Assembly (NCBI GenBank): GCA_002102555.1
Contig: MCFL01000003.1
Span: 682,001 to 746,000, forward strand
Reading direction: 5' to 3'
Origin: Catenaria anguillulae PL171
Lineage: Eukaryota; Blastocladiomycota; Blastocladiomycetes; Blastocladiales; Catenariaceae
DNA length: 64,000 nt
Shown here in pieces: positions 1-11,225 of this stretch. The position numbers and the translations under genes were made by a program. Within the stretch, counting starts at the first letter, position 1. Every line of letters begins with the position of its first letter. Under the pieces are notes generated by a model. It was not told where the DNA came from and searched no databases. It worked only from the letters and a program-made list of their open reading frames with translations.

Positions 1-2437
1 CTCCCGAGTCTCGCCTCCCCGCTCGGCGACTACATCCAGCGGTCCTACGGCGAATCGCCCGACGCCTACCAAGACGACTTCCGTGCCCTCGACCAACTGC
101 GTGCCGCCATCACGGGTCCAATCGACCCGCACCCGGCCACGCTCGATGCGCTCGCCCGCTACTATGCGCAGCTGCGCTTTGTTGCTGCAAAGTTTCCGAT
201 CGACGAGGCGTCTCTGCGCATCAAGTTCACCTGGCACCCGAGCTTCAAGCCCGCGAAAAAGGAGTATGCGTTTGCACACTTGGCATACGAACGAGCGTCG
301 GTACTATTCAATGTGGGCGCCGTGTGTGCTTCGCTCGGCGCAGCCGAGGCCACGGCCGCCCCCGAGCGTGCTTGTGAGTGGTTTCGCAAGGCCGCAGGTG
401 TGTTTGATGGGCTCAAGGCCGCACTTGCCAATGAGCTACGCGGCGTGCCTGCAGGCGACCTGGATTTGCATGCGGCCACGACCATCGAGTGTGCATTGCA
501 AGTGATGCTGGCTCAGGCTGCAGAATGTGTGTGGATCAAGGGAGCAAAGGCGGGCAGTGTCAAGGATGGGCTGTTGGCCAGGATTGCCATGGAAATTGTT
601 GGTCTGTACGGAGCGGCGCTTAAGGCTGTTGAAGGGTCGCAGGCGGCGCTCATGGAGGGCATGACAGTACGGATACATCCACCCTGCAATATGCGAATCT
701 TGGTCGGCATGCCTTGTATGGATTCACATTCATTTACATCCTGTTTAGCGCTGGATCGTCGATATCAAGGCCAAGCAAGCCCTCTACACGGCGCACGCTC
801 AATTCCGTAAATCCCTCGACTGTGCCTCGCGCATGCTGCATGGCGAATCTGTCGCTCGTCTACTCGCCGCACAAGCCGCCCTACAATCGAAATCAGCCCT
901 GGCCAATGCCAACAAAATCCAATCGCCGATTGTCGACCTGCTACGCGCCCTCGACTCACAAATCGACCCGATTGCCAAATCTGCCATCAAGGACAACGAC
1001 CTCGTCTACGTCCAGCCCGTGCCCAAAGAAGCCGACCTGCCCGCCATCGCCCCCATCCCTTTTGCGCAACTCGGCGTAGCACCCATCCCATTTGCCGTCG
1101 ATCCAACACTCGTTGGCCGCCCGCTGTTTGCGGCGCTCGTCCCCTTCGAAGTCCACCAAATGACGTCCGAGTACTCGTCACGTAAAGAATCCGTTGTGTC
1201 TGCACTCACACGCGACATCCACGCCTGGCACGCACGCGGGCTTGCTGCCTTGCACGCATCTGGCCTACCCGGCGTGCTCGAGTCGCTCGCGTCCACGGCA
1301 CGTGGCGAATCGGGTGTTCCGCAAGCATCGCTCGATCGCGCGCGCCACTTTGCAACCGTGCTCGGCGGGACCAGGCACATTGAGACGCAAATTGCCGCTC
1401 TGCAGGCGGCCGCCGAGCGCGGCGCGGCCGTCATGCATGAGATTGAGAGTGTGTTGGATCAGGAGGCAAGGGAGGATACAGAGATCAAGGAACAGTTTCA
1501 GGAAAAGTGGGTGCGTGAGGCCAGCATGGTGTTGCAGCGTCCGATTCGCGATCGGGTCAGCGAGTTGAAGGACAAGTTGGCGGCGGCGGTCGGAAGTGAT
1601 GCCTTCATTCGTGAAAAGTATGAGGAAGGCAAGGACAAGATGGTCCGGTTGGAGATGGTGGCGGCCAATGGAGGTGGGTTGAACGGAATGGTGGGCGATG
1701 CGGCGGCGGCGGCGGGCAGCGTTTCGCCCAATGATCCTGCCGTCAAGGAAGCCAGAGACCTGGTAGCACAATACGAGGCCACGCTCAAGCAAGCCGCAGC
1801 ACTCGTGACCGAGGCACAGGATATGGCCCGGGCAGACGACATTGCGGCCGAGCTGACGGCCGTGGTTGCCCAGTCGGGTAACACTCTCATGATTGAAAAG
1901 CAGCCCTTGTTTGACAAGCACCTGGCAAAGTACGAGACAGTGCGGGGAAAGCTTGCCCAAGTGGAAAAGGCGCAAGAGGCACAAGTCGACCAACTTCAGC
2001 TCGTTGGCACCCAACTTGGCGCACGCATGAGCGCCAACGGCGCCGGCGCAAAGCAACGTGCCGCGCTCCTCAACGAGCTGCAGAGTGCATTTGACTTGGC
2101 ACAAGAGCTCGTGAGCAATCTCAAAGAGGGTCACAAGTTCTACTCGGACCTCACGCGCGTCTTGACCGAGCTGCATCGGCGTGCAACCGACCTTGTGCTT
2201 GCGCGGTCAATTGAGAAGCGCGAATTGTTGTCGGAACTGACGAGGTCGATTGCGGCGGCCGCGGCCCCTGGGTCGTATCCTGGGCATGCTGGCGGATCGA
2301 GCTACACGAATGCCCCGCCGCCGTTGCCGCCAAGGTCGCCTGCGGCACAAGCTGCGTCCTTTGCTCAGCAGCCGCAGCCGGGTGTCTGGAACCAGGGCGC
2401 GCCGCCCAAGTTTTCGCGGCCTGGTGGTCGCAGTTGA
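1..2437 (+). CDS. BRO1: BRO1-domain protein, ALIX/Bro1/Rim20 family (5' end outside window)
   Basis: Endosomal ESCRT-associated scaffold of the ALIX/Bro1 type. It would bind ESCRT-III through its BRO1 domain and act in multivesicular-body sorting or pH signalling. The reading frame is open from base 1, so roughly the first 20 residues are missing. Exon 1 ends at 666; a phase-0 intron of 82 nt (667-748, GTACGG..TTTAG) precedes exon 2 (749-2437). About 784 residues are visible: the BRO1 domain (~1-340, with the typical WIVDIKAKQALYTAHAQF-like helix after the intron), an ALIX-like V domain (to ~690, including the conserved NLKEGHKFYSDL region near its end), then a short Pro-rich tail with PPPLPP. 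Human ALIX is 868 aa, so the tail here is short. It is convergent with the next gene, 107 nt away. Assignment to the superfamily is firm; ALIX versus Rim20 versus Bro1 is less so. Confidence 0.9.
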
Positions 2438-2544
2438 TTCATTTTTTTGTTGCGCGGGTCTCATTTGTCAGGGTTTAACGATGGTGTATCACGATCAAAA
2501 AGTACATTGCTCTCTTGGATGCTGGATACTTTTGCGCAAGCACC

Positions 2545-4011
2545 TCATGCCGACTCGGCCAAAACTTTTTTCAAATTCACCTGACCACTGCCCCTCGCCA
2601 GCGGCTTTGGCTGCGTTGGCGCCGGCTTCCATCCAATCAGGTAAATCACTTGGAAGGTTGCTGGGATGGATCCGTCGGGGTTACCGTGCATGGATTGATA
2701 AATGGAAGAAGCCGCGGCCAAAGTATCACGCTTGAGGAGCGGACGCCTGCATGGATGTCAAATGGAGGTGTTGCAGGATGTAAGTGAGTGCTGGCGACAA
2801 GTACGGCAAATTGAAAAAAGACATTGCTGCACCGTTGGAAGACTGCGTTGGATTCACCCATGGCGCGCAAGTCGTCCATGAGATCGTACGGTGATGGGTA
2901 ATCGACAACGATTTCGTCCACGTCCACTGATGGGATCAATAGCGGCATGACGAGGTGAGTCATGTGCAGAAGCATTAAAAACGAAGCAAGAAGTAAGACT
3001 ACGTACCAGTTGTGAGTGTCAATCCAGCCCTTGACAGCAACCCACCCATATCGGCCACGACCGTCATGGGACTGACTCGTGGTGAAATGCCTCCCTCCCT
3101 CTCCAGCTCTGCGAGTTGCAAACTGGTCCGCAGCTCGAAAATGGAATCGCCGCCAAACATGGCCCCAATGAAAACGCCGTCTGGCTTGAGGCATTTGCGA
3201 GCCTGAATGAGCATACCTGAAAAAACACAAGTGCTGGGGTCAGAATGGGACAGTTGATTAAAGCGTCACTTACATGAGGGAAACGTACCGGGAAGATCGT
3301 TGACCCAATGCATGGACAAGTTGGAGACAATCATGTCGAGGCTGTTTTCCTCGAAGGCCGACAAAAGGTTGGACTCCTCATCAAGCACGCGGCGCTCGAT
3401 TTCAACTTCGCGCTCGGCATCGAGCTCTTGGTCACGGTAAAGCAAGTCACCTGCATGGTACAACAACAGTGTGAGCCACTTGCAGTAAGCCAGCATTCGG
3501 GAACTGATGGCACGGCGTACGGGACATATCGCACATGATGACCTTGGATGTGATATCCGTGTCGAGGTACTTGACCAGATGGCCCGCCCCGCTTCCAAGG
3601 TCCACAATCGTTGGGTACTTGTTCTTGACATCCTGACAGGCACAACAACAACCGATTGTGAGTTCGTCCTGTCTGTGACAATCATTGTTCACGAAAATGG
3701 CGGCAACTCACCAAGATCCGATCCACCAGACGGTTGGCAATCTCGTCCTTGAGGTAATCGGTCGCTCGCGAGTTTGGGTGACGGCTGGCTCGGTCTCGTT
3801 GCAGCTTCTTTGCGTTTCGGTCAAAGATGACAGGCGGACCCGATGGTCGGAGTGGGTTTGCCGAGGGAGCTGCGGCCGAAGCGAGCGGCCGGCGGAGCTG
3901 GCGAAGCAGGTTGCTAGACCGGAGAGATTGCATTGCCAAGGAATTCATTGCGGGAGAGGAGATTGGGAGGAGACCGTCATTGGTTGTGCTTGACTGTGCT
4001 TGATGAGCCAT
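2545..4011 (-). CDS. NDUFAF5: NDUFAF5-like mitochondrial complex I assembly methyltransferase/hydroxylase
   Basis: SAM-dependent-methyltransferase-fold protein that, in animals, hydroxylates an arginine of NDUFS7 during early complex I assembly in the mitochondrial matrix. Six exons on the minus strand: 4011-3712, 3632-3521, 3450-3289, 3216-3007, 2926-2833 and 2746-2545. The introns are 70-86 nt, all GT..AG, and join to 359 codons plus stop. Evidence: an Arg/Ser/Ala-rich N-terminus that suits a mitochondrial presequence, the SAM-binding DLGSGAGHL motif, HWVNDLPG, the family block [31 protein letters not shown] and a C-terminal [16 protein letters not shown]. Length matches the family (~345 aa). 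The ATG at 4011 was chosen as the first in the exon; a second at ~3942 would also leave a targeting peptide. Complex I retention suggests an aerobic fungus. Confidence 0.93.
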
Positions 4012-5488
4012 GATCCGCACATATTTTCACGACACCGCATGTGACCACTGGCATCGATGGGCAATTGTTGGCCCCCCGATGGGACGTGTCCGCTCACTTG
4101 TGTTGCGACTGAAGCCATCGAGCGACGCGGCTTCATTCCTGCGAACACACCCTTGTCGTTGCATCGTTCTACTTTGACTCAATTGATTCTTTCGAGATGC
4201 TCCTCGGCATAAACCGACCAGTACATCAAGCAACACAACCCCCGGTATTGTTCATGACCAAGGACTTGGCGCTGGGCTCCACAACATCCGTCGTAAATCC
4301 GTGACAACCCTTATGCTACTCGAGGGATGCTGTCTGTGTCCGCACGCCTCCAGCCCTGTTTTCCATCCACCTTTTGCACCTCATCCGATCCACTGCCATT
4401 CCATGTTTCTTTTTCCGTCACTGGCCGTCCTTTACATCTCATTCCGCAATCTCCTCATTCCAACCCAATCCTATTTCACCATCACCGTGATGAGCGAAAG
4501 AATGCCACCGCCCGACTGAACGCATGAATGTACCGCTTCGTGCCGCTGAGCTCAAGGACTGCCTAAGGGACTGTCTGCCTCAGGGCAGGCACTTCTAAAG
4601 GAGGACTTGAAGGAGGTGTCTGTTCTCGCGCCAACTACGTTCTGCATCTAAACGTGTGCACCCACTCTCTCTCCCCCAGCCGACTTGGTGCACCGTTTAC
4701 CCAGTCCGCACATCCTATGTGGAACAGTACCCGATCAAAAACCACCTCAACATCTACAACAATGGTTCTTGTGAAGAGGGTACCGGGCGCCTCGGGAGGG
4801 GCGACTCGGTCGATGACGTTGTATTTGAATTGGCAACGGCTGGTTCATCATCGTTCATTCATGAGTGGCGGCATTCTCTCTCGCTCATCATCACGATGGA
4901 CTGCGCAAATCATTCTCTTTACGCCATCTTGTTCAAGTTTTGTTTTTCATTCACGCTGAGTCGCTTTGCCTTCTTGCCACACTCAATGTCGCTCCAATTT
5001 ATGCACGAAACTCACCACCACACGTTCCACTTCTTGGATCCGTCTTTCATTTACCATGTAACTCATTCTGGGCCTGTCTACTCATTGCGACGTTCGCGTG
5101 TGCTTCACAAGAACTTGAAGCCCCGCTTGAGTGAATAGATTGGCAGCTCAACATTTCTGTCATGAATCGATCAACATGCCTCAAAGTCCGTTTTGTAGCC
5201 TGAGTTTCTCTTTTTTTCTTCTTTCGCCTTGTCTGTTCCGAGCATGGGTGGACGAAAATGAAGTACATATAAAAATGTGATCACACGTCAAGCGAAAGGG
5301 CATTGCCTGCTAGGTTGAAACCCGCCAAGTAAATGAGGACGACGTCAAGAGCTCTTCTCGTTTCACCACAAGGCCACTGTTGAGTGTGGAGCATACATTT
5401 TCTGCTTGTGGCTGAATTGAAAATGTTCAATACTTCCTCACCAGCAAACTCAAACAACCACTCCACCCTCTGCTCCCTCATAAGGCAA
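4012..5488. other. intergenic, no supported gene
   Basis: About 1.5 kb between the NDUFAF5 start and the E2 gene end. A 160-codon open frame (4656-5138, plus) lacks an ATG and shows no recognisable domain. A short inverted repeat (TGCCTCAGGGCA) lies near 4580. Part of the stretch resembles sequence near 21.4 kb. No tRNA or other RNA gene was recognised. Confidence 0.4.
4615..4800 (+). repeat. diverged dispersed repeat (partner near 21.4 kb)
   Basis: The stretch starting TTCTCGCGCCAACT and continuing through an ACAGTACCC..CCATCTAC..AATGGT pattern can be lined up by eye with 21385-21540 on the same strand. Identity is patchy. No coding capacity is seen, and the family is unknown. Confidence 0.35.
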
Positions 5489-7201
5489 TCAATTCGACGG
5501 CTTCTTGCTAAACAACCCGCTCTTGCCCCCAAAAATCGACCCACCCGCACCCGCCTGCTTACTCACGGCCGTGCCAAGCAACCCGCCCTTGCCTAACAAC
5601 CCGGTACCCGCCGCCGCTCCGCCCGTGCGCGCAAACAATCCGCCACTGCCGGCCTTGTGTGCACCAAATAGGCCCGGGGTGCTACCAAGGCCCGAAAGCA
5701 AGCTGCCCGTGGTACGCGATGTGGACCCAAGCAGTCCACCCGAGCCGAGGGCGGTGCGTGTAGGCGCTGCCGCAGTGACAAGGGATGTGCCTGACGGACG
5801 CGTCGCAGATGAGCCCATGACCAAGGCAACGGCTGGTTTAGTTGTAGGTTGCGGTGGAAGCGCAGGTGTGGGTGCAGAAACGGTGGTGCTCGTGGTTGTG
5901 GTGGGTGGCAGGGACACTGGAGATGGAGACGAGGACGATGATGAGACATGAATCAGGTCTGGGGAATACCTTGTCTGGACTGGTGGCTGTGGTGTTGGTT
6001 GTAGTTGAGGCTCGGGCTTGGGCTCGGGTTCGCGTGCAGAGGCGGATGCAATTGATGATGTGTTTTCCTTGTCGCTGTTGCTGCTGGATGCAGTCGAGTT
6101 GTTGAAGGGTGTCGGTGGGTCGTTAGATGAGCGGGCTTTCTTACTTGGGCGGGAATCAGTTGGGGTTAGGGCATGTGGAGGTGAGAGTGAAATGTCATTG
6201 GGAGGAGGAGAAGGCTCTGAGTCTCGAGAGCGCTTGGATGACGGGTTGGTGGATTCGGGATCAGACTTGGCCGCATTGTGGCCAATGGAAGGCGAAGATG
6301 GACGAGACTCGCTCGGTGCAGATGCCCTTGTGCTTGATGAAGCGGCAGGTTGTGGCGACAGATTGGCTTGGAGCGACGTTTTGGTGGCACTTGCCAGACC
6401 ACCGACGGTGCCGGATCGGCCGGCACTGGTAGACGAAATCGCCAACAGGCGCTTGCTGTTCAATAACGATCCCCGTGAACTGCTTGCCGTCAATCCCGTC
6501 TTGAGAGTTGAGCCCTTCCAGAGGCTGCTCTTGCTTCCCAAAGTGACGGTGGAGACTGCAGGCGAAGAGCTCGAAGCTGCCATGGATGCGCTTGTCGCAC
6601 TCAATGCCAGGCTTGAAGAAGCCGACTCGGACGACCCGCATGAGGGGTTATTGGGAGTGGGTGCTGGAGTGCTTGACGGGGTGCCGGTAGCATACATTTT
6701 GGTGTACTCTTTGGCCTTGCGCTGAAATTCTGCCCCGTTCTCCATGAGAAGCCTGGCTGCATCGGCATCCAACGGGTCGTGCGGGTTGGGCTCGGCCAAC
6801 AGCTGGCGGATCTGCGCCAGGGCACTGCGGATGTTGCACTTGACGGGGTTCCACCGGTCCGGCTCGTTGCCCTCCTTGAGAACAGGGATGCAAATGCGGC
6901 CGTCGCTGTCCATGTTTGGATGGTACACGCGGGTGAGAAACTTGACGTGCGGCGGGGCGACAGGGTAATTGGGCGGCAGGCGGCAGGCGAGCTGGAAGAC
7001 GCCGCCCTCGTAGGGGGTGCCGGCGGGGCCGGTCATGGAGACGTCGAGAAGGAAGCCGCCGTCTTGGTCAAATGTGAAGGAGGCGCCGTCCGAGTTTGGG
7101 TGGGTGTCGCGCGGCCAGCAGCGGACGCCGTCGCTCGGGTCGTCGCGGAGCTTCTTGAGCTCGGCGACGAGGCGGGCTTTCGGGATGCCTGTGGTGGCCA
7201 T
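5489..7201 (-). CDS. Ubiquitin-conjugating enzyme E2 with long Ser-rich tail ending in GLFG-like repeats
   Basis: Intronless, 570 aa. Residues ~1-175 form a UBC domain that accepts ubiquitin from E1 on a cysteine. The HPN motif (94-96) and catalytic Cys104 (DGRICIPVL) are present. A UBE2T-like stretch (LAEPNPHDPLDADAA) follows, so UBE2T is the nearest relative I can suggest. The remaining ~395 residues are disordered: Ser/Ala/Thr/Pro-rich with basic patches (SKRSRDS, SKKARS), ending in about 100 residues rich in Gly-Leu-Leu and Gly-Leu-Phe-Gly (GLFGAH, GLFART, SIFGGK, GLFSKK). Human UBE2T is 197 aa, so the tail is unusual. The ATG at 7201 opens directly into the UBC helix; a longer frame upstream has no ATG and an unlikely composition. 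Divergent from the gene at 7517. Confidence 0.88.
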   Translation of the reverse strand: MATTGIPKARLVAELKKLRDDPSDGVRCWPRDTHPNSDGASFTFDQDGGFLLDVSMTGPAGTPYEGGVFQLACRLPPNYPVAPPHVKFLTRVYHPNMDSDGRICIPVLKEGNEPDRWNPVKCNIRSALAQIRQLLAEPNPHDPLDADAARLLMENGAEFQRKAKEYTKMYATGTPSSTPAPTPNNPSCGSSESASSSLALSATSASMAASSSSPAVSTVTLGSKSSLWKGSTLKTGLTASSSRGSLLNSKRLLAISSTSAGRSGTVGGLASATKTSLQANLSPQPAASSSTRASAPSESRPSSPSIGHNAAKSDPESTNPSSKRSRDSEPSPPPNDISLSPPHALTPTDSRPSKKARSSNDPPTPFNNSTASSSNSDKENTSSIASASAREPEPKPEPQLQPTPQPPVQTRYSPDLIHVSSSSSSPSPVSLPPTTTTSTTVSAPTPALPPQPTTKPAVALVMGSSATRPSGTSLVTAAAPTRTALGSGGLLGSTSRTTGSLLSGLGSTPGLFGAHKAGSGGLFARTGGAAAGTGLLGKGGLLGTAVSKQAGAGGSIFGGKSGLFSKKPSN

Positions 7202-7516
7202 TGTGCATTGATCCGATGATTGCTTGGACCGCCAAGTTGCCAGCCTGAGTTTACGTGGTTGGCGTGGAGCGAGTCGAGGCGAGGAGTGAGTCACTCTTCT
7301 TGTCGTACATGATGAATGGGATTTACTAAAAACGCAAAGTCGACACAACGCAACCCGAGTCTGAGCATTGTCATGCCGACTGCATTTGCCCCCCTTCTGA
7401 GTCTCCGCACACCTTGAGCGCCACGGCCACGACCACGGCCTCGGCGGCCAACCGTCCTCACTGATCAGACCGTTCTGCTCTGCAACAGCCGCCCCCACGT
7501 AGATCCACCAACCCTG

Positions 7517-8539
7517 ATGACTCGCCCACCCAAGACTTCACACACCCCTCGCCTACGCCAGGCACCAGTTGCCCACCACAGCACCTTACCCGCCGCCCGC
7601 CGTCGTCCTTTGTCGAGCAACCACGCTACGACCAAACTCGCGTTTTGCCCATGGCGCACGCGTGGGCGTTCCGATTCCGACGAGGAAGACGAGGACGAGG
7701 ACGGTGCAGCAAGCGGTGCCAGCGATGTTGAAGGTGACGACGAAGAAGACGAGGGCGATTCCATGCTGGTTGATATATCGGCACGCACCGCGGCCGAACT
7801 CGCTTGGAGCAAGCGTCAAATCGACAAGTACCTCGACAAGAGCGAGAAGGGCGAGGATGCCAAGGGCGTCGCAAAAGAAGAGCTCAACAACTTTGCCAAG
7901 GCGAGCCTGCAAGCCAAGTTGATGCTCTTGTACCTGTCTGTATACACGATCAAGTCGCGCCGGCCACTGAGCAAGGAGCAGGTGGCAGAGATCAAGAAAC
8001 ATGTCAAGTACTTCATTGCCGGTCCACACGTTCCCATGTACTACACGGGCAAACTCGCTACTGTCTTGGTGACCGCCCAGCTCGTGTCTCGGGATTGGAT
8101 GAAGGTGTCAAGCGAGCTGCTTGCCTTTTCGCTTCAGTTGGCTATGCGCGCTGTCTATGACGCAAGAGCAGATTGCGAAGGTCATGCACGAATCAGCAGA
8201 GACCGCGCGTCAACCCATTGACCTTGCACAACAGACTGCAACCATGACCAAGTGGAAGGACTTGCACCACCTCGTCGTCGAGTTGCGTCGCACACTGATT
8301 CAGCTTCTTCCGTGCTACGCCTCGGAACAAGAGTTTCAAGACATGCTCCTCCGCCCAACCATTGGCTTTATGACAGAGTATCTGGTTTGTCGTTTCTTTT
8401 CCATGGCCATACCTGTGTCAAGTTGAGTGTACCTTTGTTACTCACGAAAAATTTTACAAATGTTTCACAGACGATCACATTGAACCCCCAAGCGATCAAT
8501 TTCCAGCCAGTTACAGGCGCGGCTTGGTCCCAACGCTGA
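7517..8539 (+). CDS. Hypothetical acidic protein, three exons
   Basis: Not recognised. Exons 7517-8104, 8172-8384 and 8471-8539 join to 289 aa. The first intron (67 nt, GTGTCA..GCAG) explains a change of frame near 8.1 kb; the second (86 nt, GTTTGT..TTCACAG) gives a short last exon ending AWSQR. The N-terminal ~60 residues are basic and low-complexity. They are followed by a strongly acidic run (SDSDEEDEDED, DDEEDEGDS at ~52-82) and an alpha-helical, Leu-rich region with no strong membrane segment. The acidic stretch suggests a nuclear or chromatin/ribosome-related protein, but this is a guess. The true start could be at an internal Met. It shares a 315-bp divergent spacer with the E2 gene. 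Confidence 0.55.
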
Positions 8540-9985
8540 ATCCTTGGTTTCCGGTTTGGTTCCTCGGTTCGATTTGTCTGACGACGAGGTTGGCTTGGCA
8601 TTGTACGCACCTTGCGTCACGAAGGGAGGCCAGCTGGATTGAGTGATCGTGTGAATGTACTTATTATGTACAGTGGTGTATTCAAAAGCAGATTCTTTTC
8701 AATACAGTGATGAACTTGCCGTCGTGCCCAACCTTCTCTCAACTACACTGCGCACCACGCACACGCCTTGCCCAAACTATCTATGCCTGATTGCCCAAAA
8801 ACCTCCACTGGCTCATCTTGCGCCAATTGCGCCGCACATTGGCAATCACGGCTGCCGCATACGTGCCGTCCAGTTCTTACTCCAACTCGGGCGCAAAATG
8901 CGCTGCCACGCGCACGAGGCGACACGGCGACTTGCCGCCAACCACTCGGGTCACCGAGCGCAACGTGTTTGGGGACACGTCGAGCTTCCTCTGCCAGCTG
9001 CGTCATGAAGGGAGCAGCAGCCACGGAGCCGTCATTGTGCGTGTCAATGATGGCAATGCCGTCGCGGTTGTTGAAGTAGGGCGATGGGCGACGAGGGCGG
9101 AACGCGGCAGGGTCGGGATGGGGAGCGCGGCAAACCAGCTGGACGAAATGAGAGAGCAAAAGCTTGCTGGGCGAGCTCGAGGAGATGCAGCAAATGCTCG
9201 GGGTCCCGATGGAGGTGGTGATGGATTCGGACCATGCCTGCGGCTGTTGTCCTTGAGGTCAATACCTGCGCCGTCTCGCGCGTGCTATTCGACATCCCGC
9301 TCTCATTCTTGTTGACGAGATATCTCGACGTGCCACCAGAAGCAAGCTTGGTCTGGCGGATGTGAAGACAATTCTAGCATGGTTTCCCACTGATCCGCAA
9401 TCCGTTCGGCAAGGTTGTCGAAATCCTCGATCAAACGGGTGCTCGTTGTCCTGTTACACACTGCGCGCACGCACTCACTTCGGACCGTCAGGGATATGTC
9501 AGGAATCAGTCCGTCAGGTGTGTTGGCCTTGGTGTCCAACTCGACTTTGATCGGATCGCGCACCGCGAGGTTTGCCATGTTGTGGATGAGAAAGTGCGGC
9601 GTGGGTCGAGTTATATTGATCCACCATCGCTGTAGTGGAATGGCCTGCGGCTTGCGCTGGATCGTTGCGTGGACGCGGTGGCGGTGGCGCTGGTGCGATC
9701 CTGAAGGCTGTTTGTCCAGTTGCGGTCACAGTGCTTGTGTCTAGATGCACGCACACGACACTCAGTGTGTATTACAATTGCTCCCGTGCAAATGTGCATC
9801 GAATCGGACAATGGCCATGAAGGGCAAACTGAGGCGCGAGCTTTGGATGACGGCCCCCAATCCATTACCGCTCTTTGTACCATTCTGGCTGGAGTTATGA
9901 ATACGCGAGTTGCTGGTACGACAGCGGAACGTCTGGCGAGCTCAAGCTTAGAGAGTTGAGACGATCTACGAAGAATGGAGGCAAG
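8540..9985. other. gene-poor stretch with coding fragments
   Basis: No intact gene is seen. Minus-strand coding-like segments occur at about 8743-9159, 9230-9295 and 9303-9600, in different frames. They are described separately. The rest shows nothing recognisable. Confidence 0.4.
8743..9600 (-). pseudogene. decayed protein-coding fragments, origin uncertain
   Basis: Three minus-strand segments have protein-like composition but lie in different frames with no convincing splice sites joining them. The upstream one (9303-9578) starts with a stretch like the post-SAT part of a DEAD-box helicase (NLAVRDPIKVELDTKANTPD). The middle one contains SRYLVNKNESG, which faintly recalls an SMC hinge-proximal motif. 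The last has YFNNRDGIAIIDTHNDG. None is long enough to name. They may be fragments of several host genes carried or scattered by a transposable element. Confidence in any identity is low. Confidence 0.22.
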
Positions 9986-10294
9986 TCATGTTCGTGAGAC
10001 ATCTTGCGAACACGAAAAGGAACCTCCACGATGAAGTCGATCATTTGCATAGCAACCCGTCACGCACCCGAGCAAACCGCCACAAACACAGTCTTCGGAC
10101 CACCCGTCATCAACAGACGATAAAGGCAACACACGGCCCTCGCCCCCACTCCCTTCCAAGGAATGATACGCGCGGTAGGCCGAATCAATGCAATGGCATG
10201 CTGTGCGAGCTCGCCCACGACGCAGCGATGTTCGGAAGCGCGAGTTGATATGACTATTTGCACGGTTCGTTATGTGTCCCTGCACCTGCATCAA
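9986..10294 (-). pseudogene. fragment of a PIF1-helicase-associated N-terminal region
   Basis: Minus-strand translation contains VCGGLLGCVTGCY, closely matching VCGGLVDSVTGCY at the start of the PIF1-like gene at 11.2-13.4 kb. At DNA level a 42-bp block is shared (10048-10089 with 13348-13389, same orientation). No helicase motifs follow, so this is a detached piece of a related copy. Confidence 0.4.
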
Positions 10295-10347
10295 TGCATT
10301 GACCTAACACCATGGACTTGGCGCGTCACAGTCCAAAATTTGCTGGC

Positions 10348-10753
10348 ATGACGAGTCGTTTCTTTTGCAAGGGGTGGCGCAAGAAGACTTCGTGGACGAA
10401 AAACTTGTATGTCCCCAACCCTGGCACACCACCTTGTCACATGATTTTTACCTGTTATTCTTGTTTCATTTAGAAATTCATGCCCGGGTTTCACCACCTC
10501 GTTGGCAAAGTCAAGATCGAGACTGGGGTCGCGGACGTATGACGTGTCGCTGAGTGCATGGCACCTTTATGAGGACGATTTCACCAAGAGGTGGATCAAA
10601 GTCCGCAAAGGTGACATTGTGCGGGTTCACTGTCACTTGAACCGCCCCATGCCTGATATGGGCGAGGGCGAGGTTCAAAAGGTGGACCTTATTTGTAATG
10701 AGTTTTGTCATGGCGATGACTTTAAGATCGTCACCCCGCACTGTTGCACCTGA
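10348..10753 (+). CDS. Small hypothetical protein, two exons
   Basis: Not recognised. A good intron (10407-10473, 67 nt, GTATGT..CATTTAG) joins a 19-codon exon beginning MTSRFFCKGWRKK to a second exon, giving 112 aa. The C-terminal two thirds (LYEDDFTKRWIKVRKGDIV..., rich in Asp, Val and His, ending TPHCCT) look like a folded domain rather than random translation. The gene sits between helicase fragments, so it may be part of a decayed mobile element or a small host gene. Only the splice consensus and the composition support it. Confidence 0.35.
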
Positions 10754-10840
10754 TGCTAGCTCTTTTGTACCGTGCAATACAATGAGTAGCAAAGTGAATC
10801 ACATCATATTTCAGAGCAACGTGAGTAAGGAACCACTTCT

Positions 10841-11189
10841 AGAAATGAAACAGAGACAGGTATCAAAGAAAAGCGCGAGCGATCAGGAAAAGGGAATCGA
10901 AAGTGAAGACGAAAGTATTCAATCGAGCTAAATGGCGGAAAAGGGTGTGGTGTTGAGCAAGCATCGAGGCAATCAACACGCCAAAACGGTTTGTGCGCGG
11001 TTCTGTATCCAGCAATTGGTCGCTGGCGGACATGTCAATGGAGCATCATGAAGAGTAGTGGGAATCGTATCCCACAAACAGTTGATGTATATTGGGGAAT
11101 TGAAAATGAAATACACACACAGACACGCAATCTAAAGTGGAAAAGGGTATAAAGAGCAAAAATGAAACATGGACAGGTATCAAAGAAAA
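10841..11189 (+). repeat. pair of near-identical 32-bp direct repeats
   Basis: 10841-10872 and 11158-11189 share AATGAAACA..GACAGGTATCAAAGAAAA with a few mismatches. They lie just downstream of the PIF1-like remnant on its strand and may mark the ends of related element copies. Confidence 0.5.
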
Positions 11190-11220
<31 letters not shown>

Positions 11221-11222
11221 AT
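11186..11222 (+). repeat. (AAAT)n microsatellite
   Basis: About nine tandem AAAT units directly follow the second copy of the 32-bp repeat. Confidence 0.85.
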
Positions 11223-11225
11223 GGT

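Noticed and set aside
1265-2176. 303-codon antisense frame over the ALIX V domain
   Set aside because: Shadow of the coding strand with no family match.
4656-5138. 160-codon open frame
   Set aside because: No ATG at its start, no domain-like composition, and part of it lies in a repeat.
5489-7498. N-terminal extension of the E2 gene to 7498
   Set aside because: The extra ~99 residues lack an ATG and have random composition; the UBC domain starts naturally at the ATG at 7201.
8105-8171. frameshift in the acidic protein gene
   Set aside because: A 67-nt GT..AG intron in phase 0 explains the frame change.
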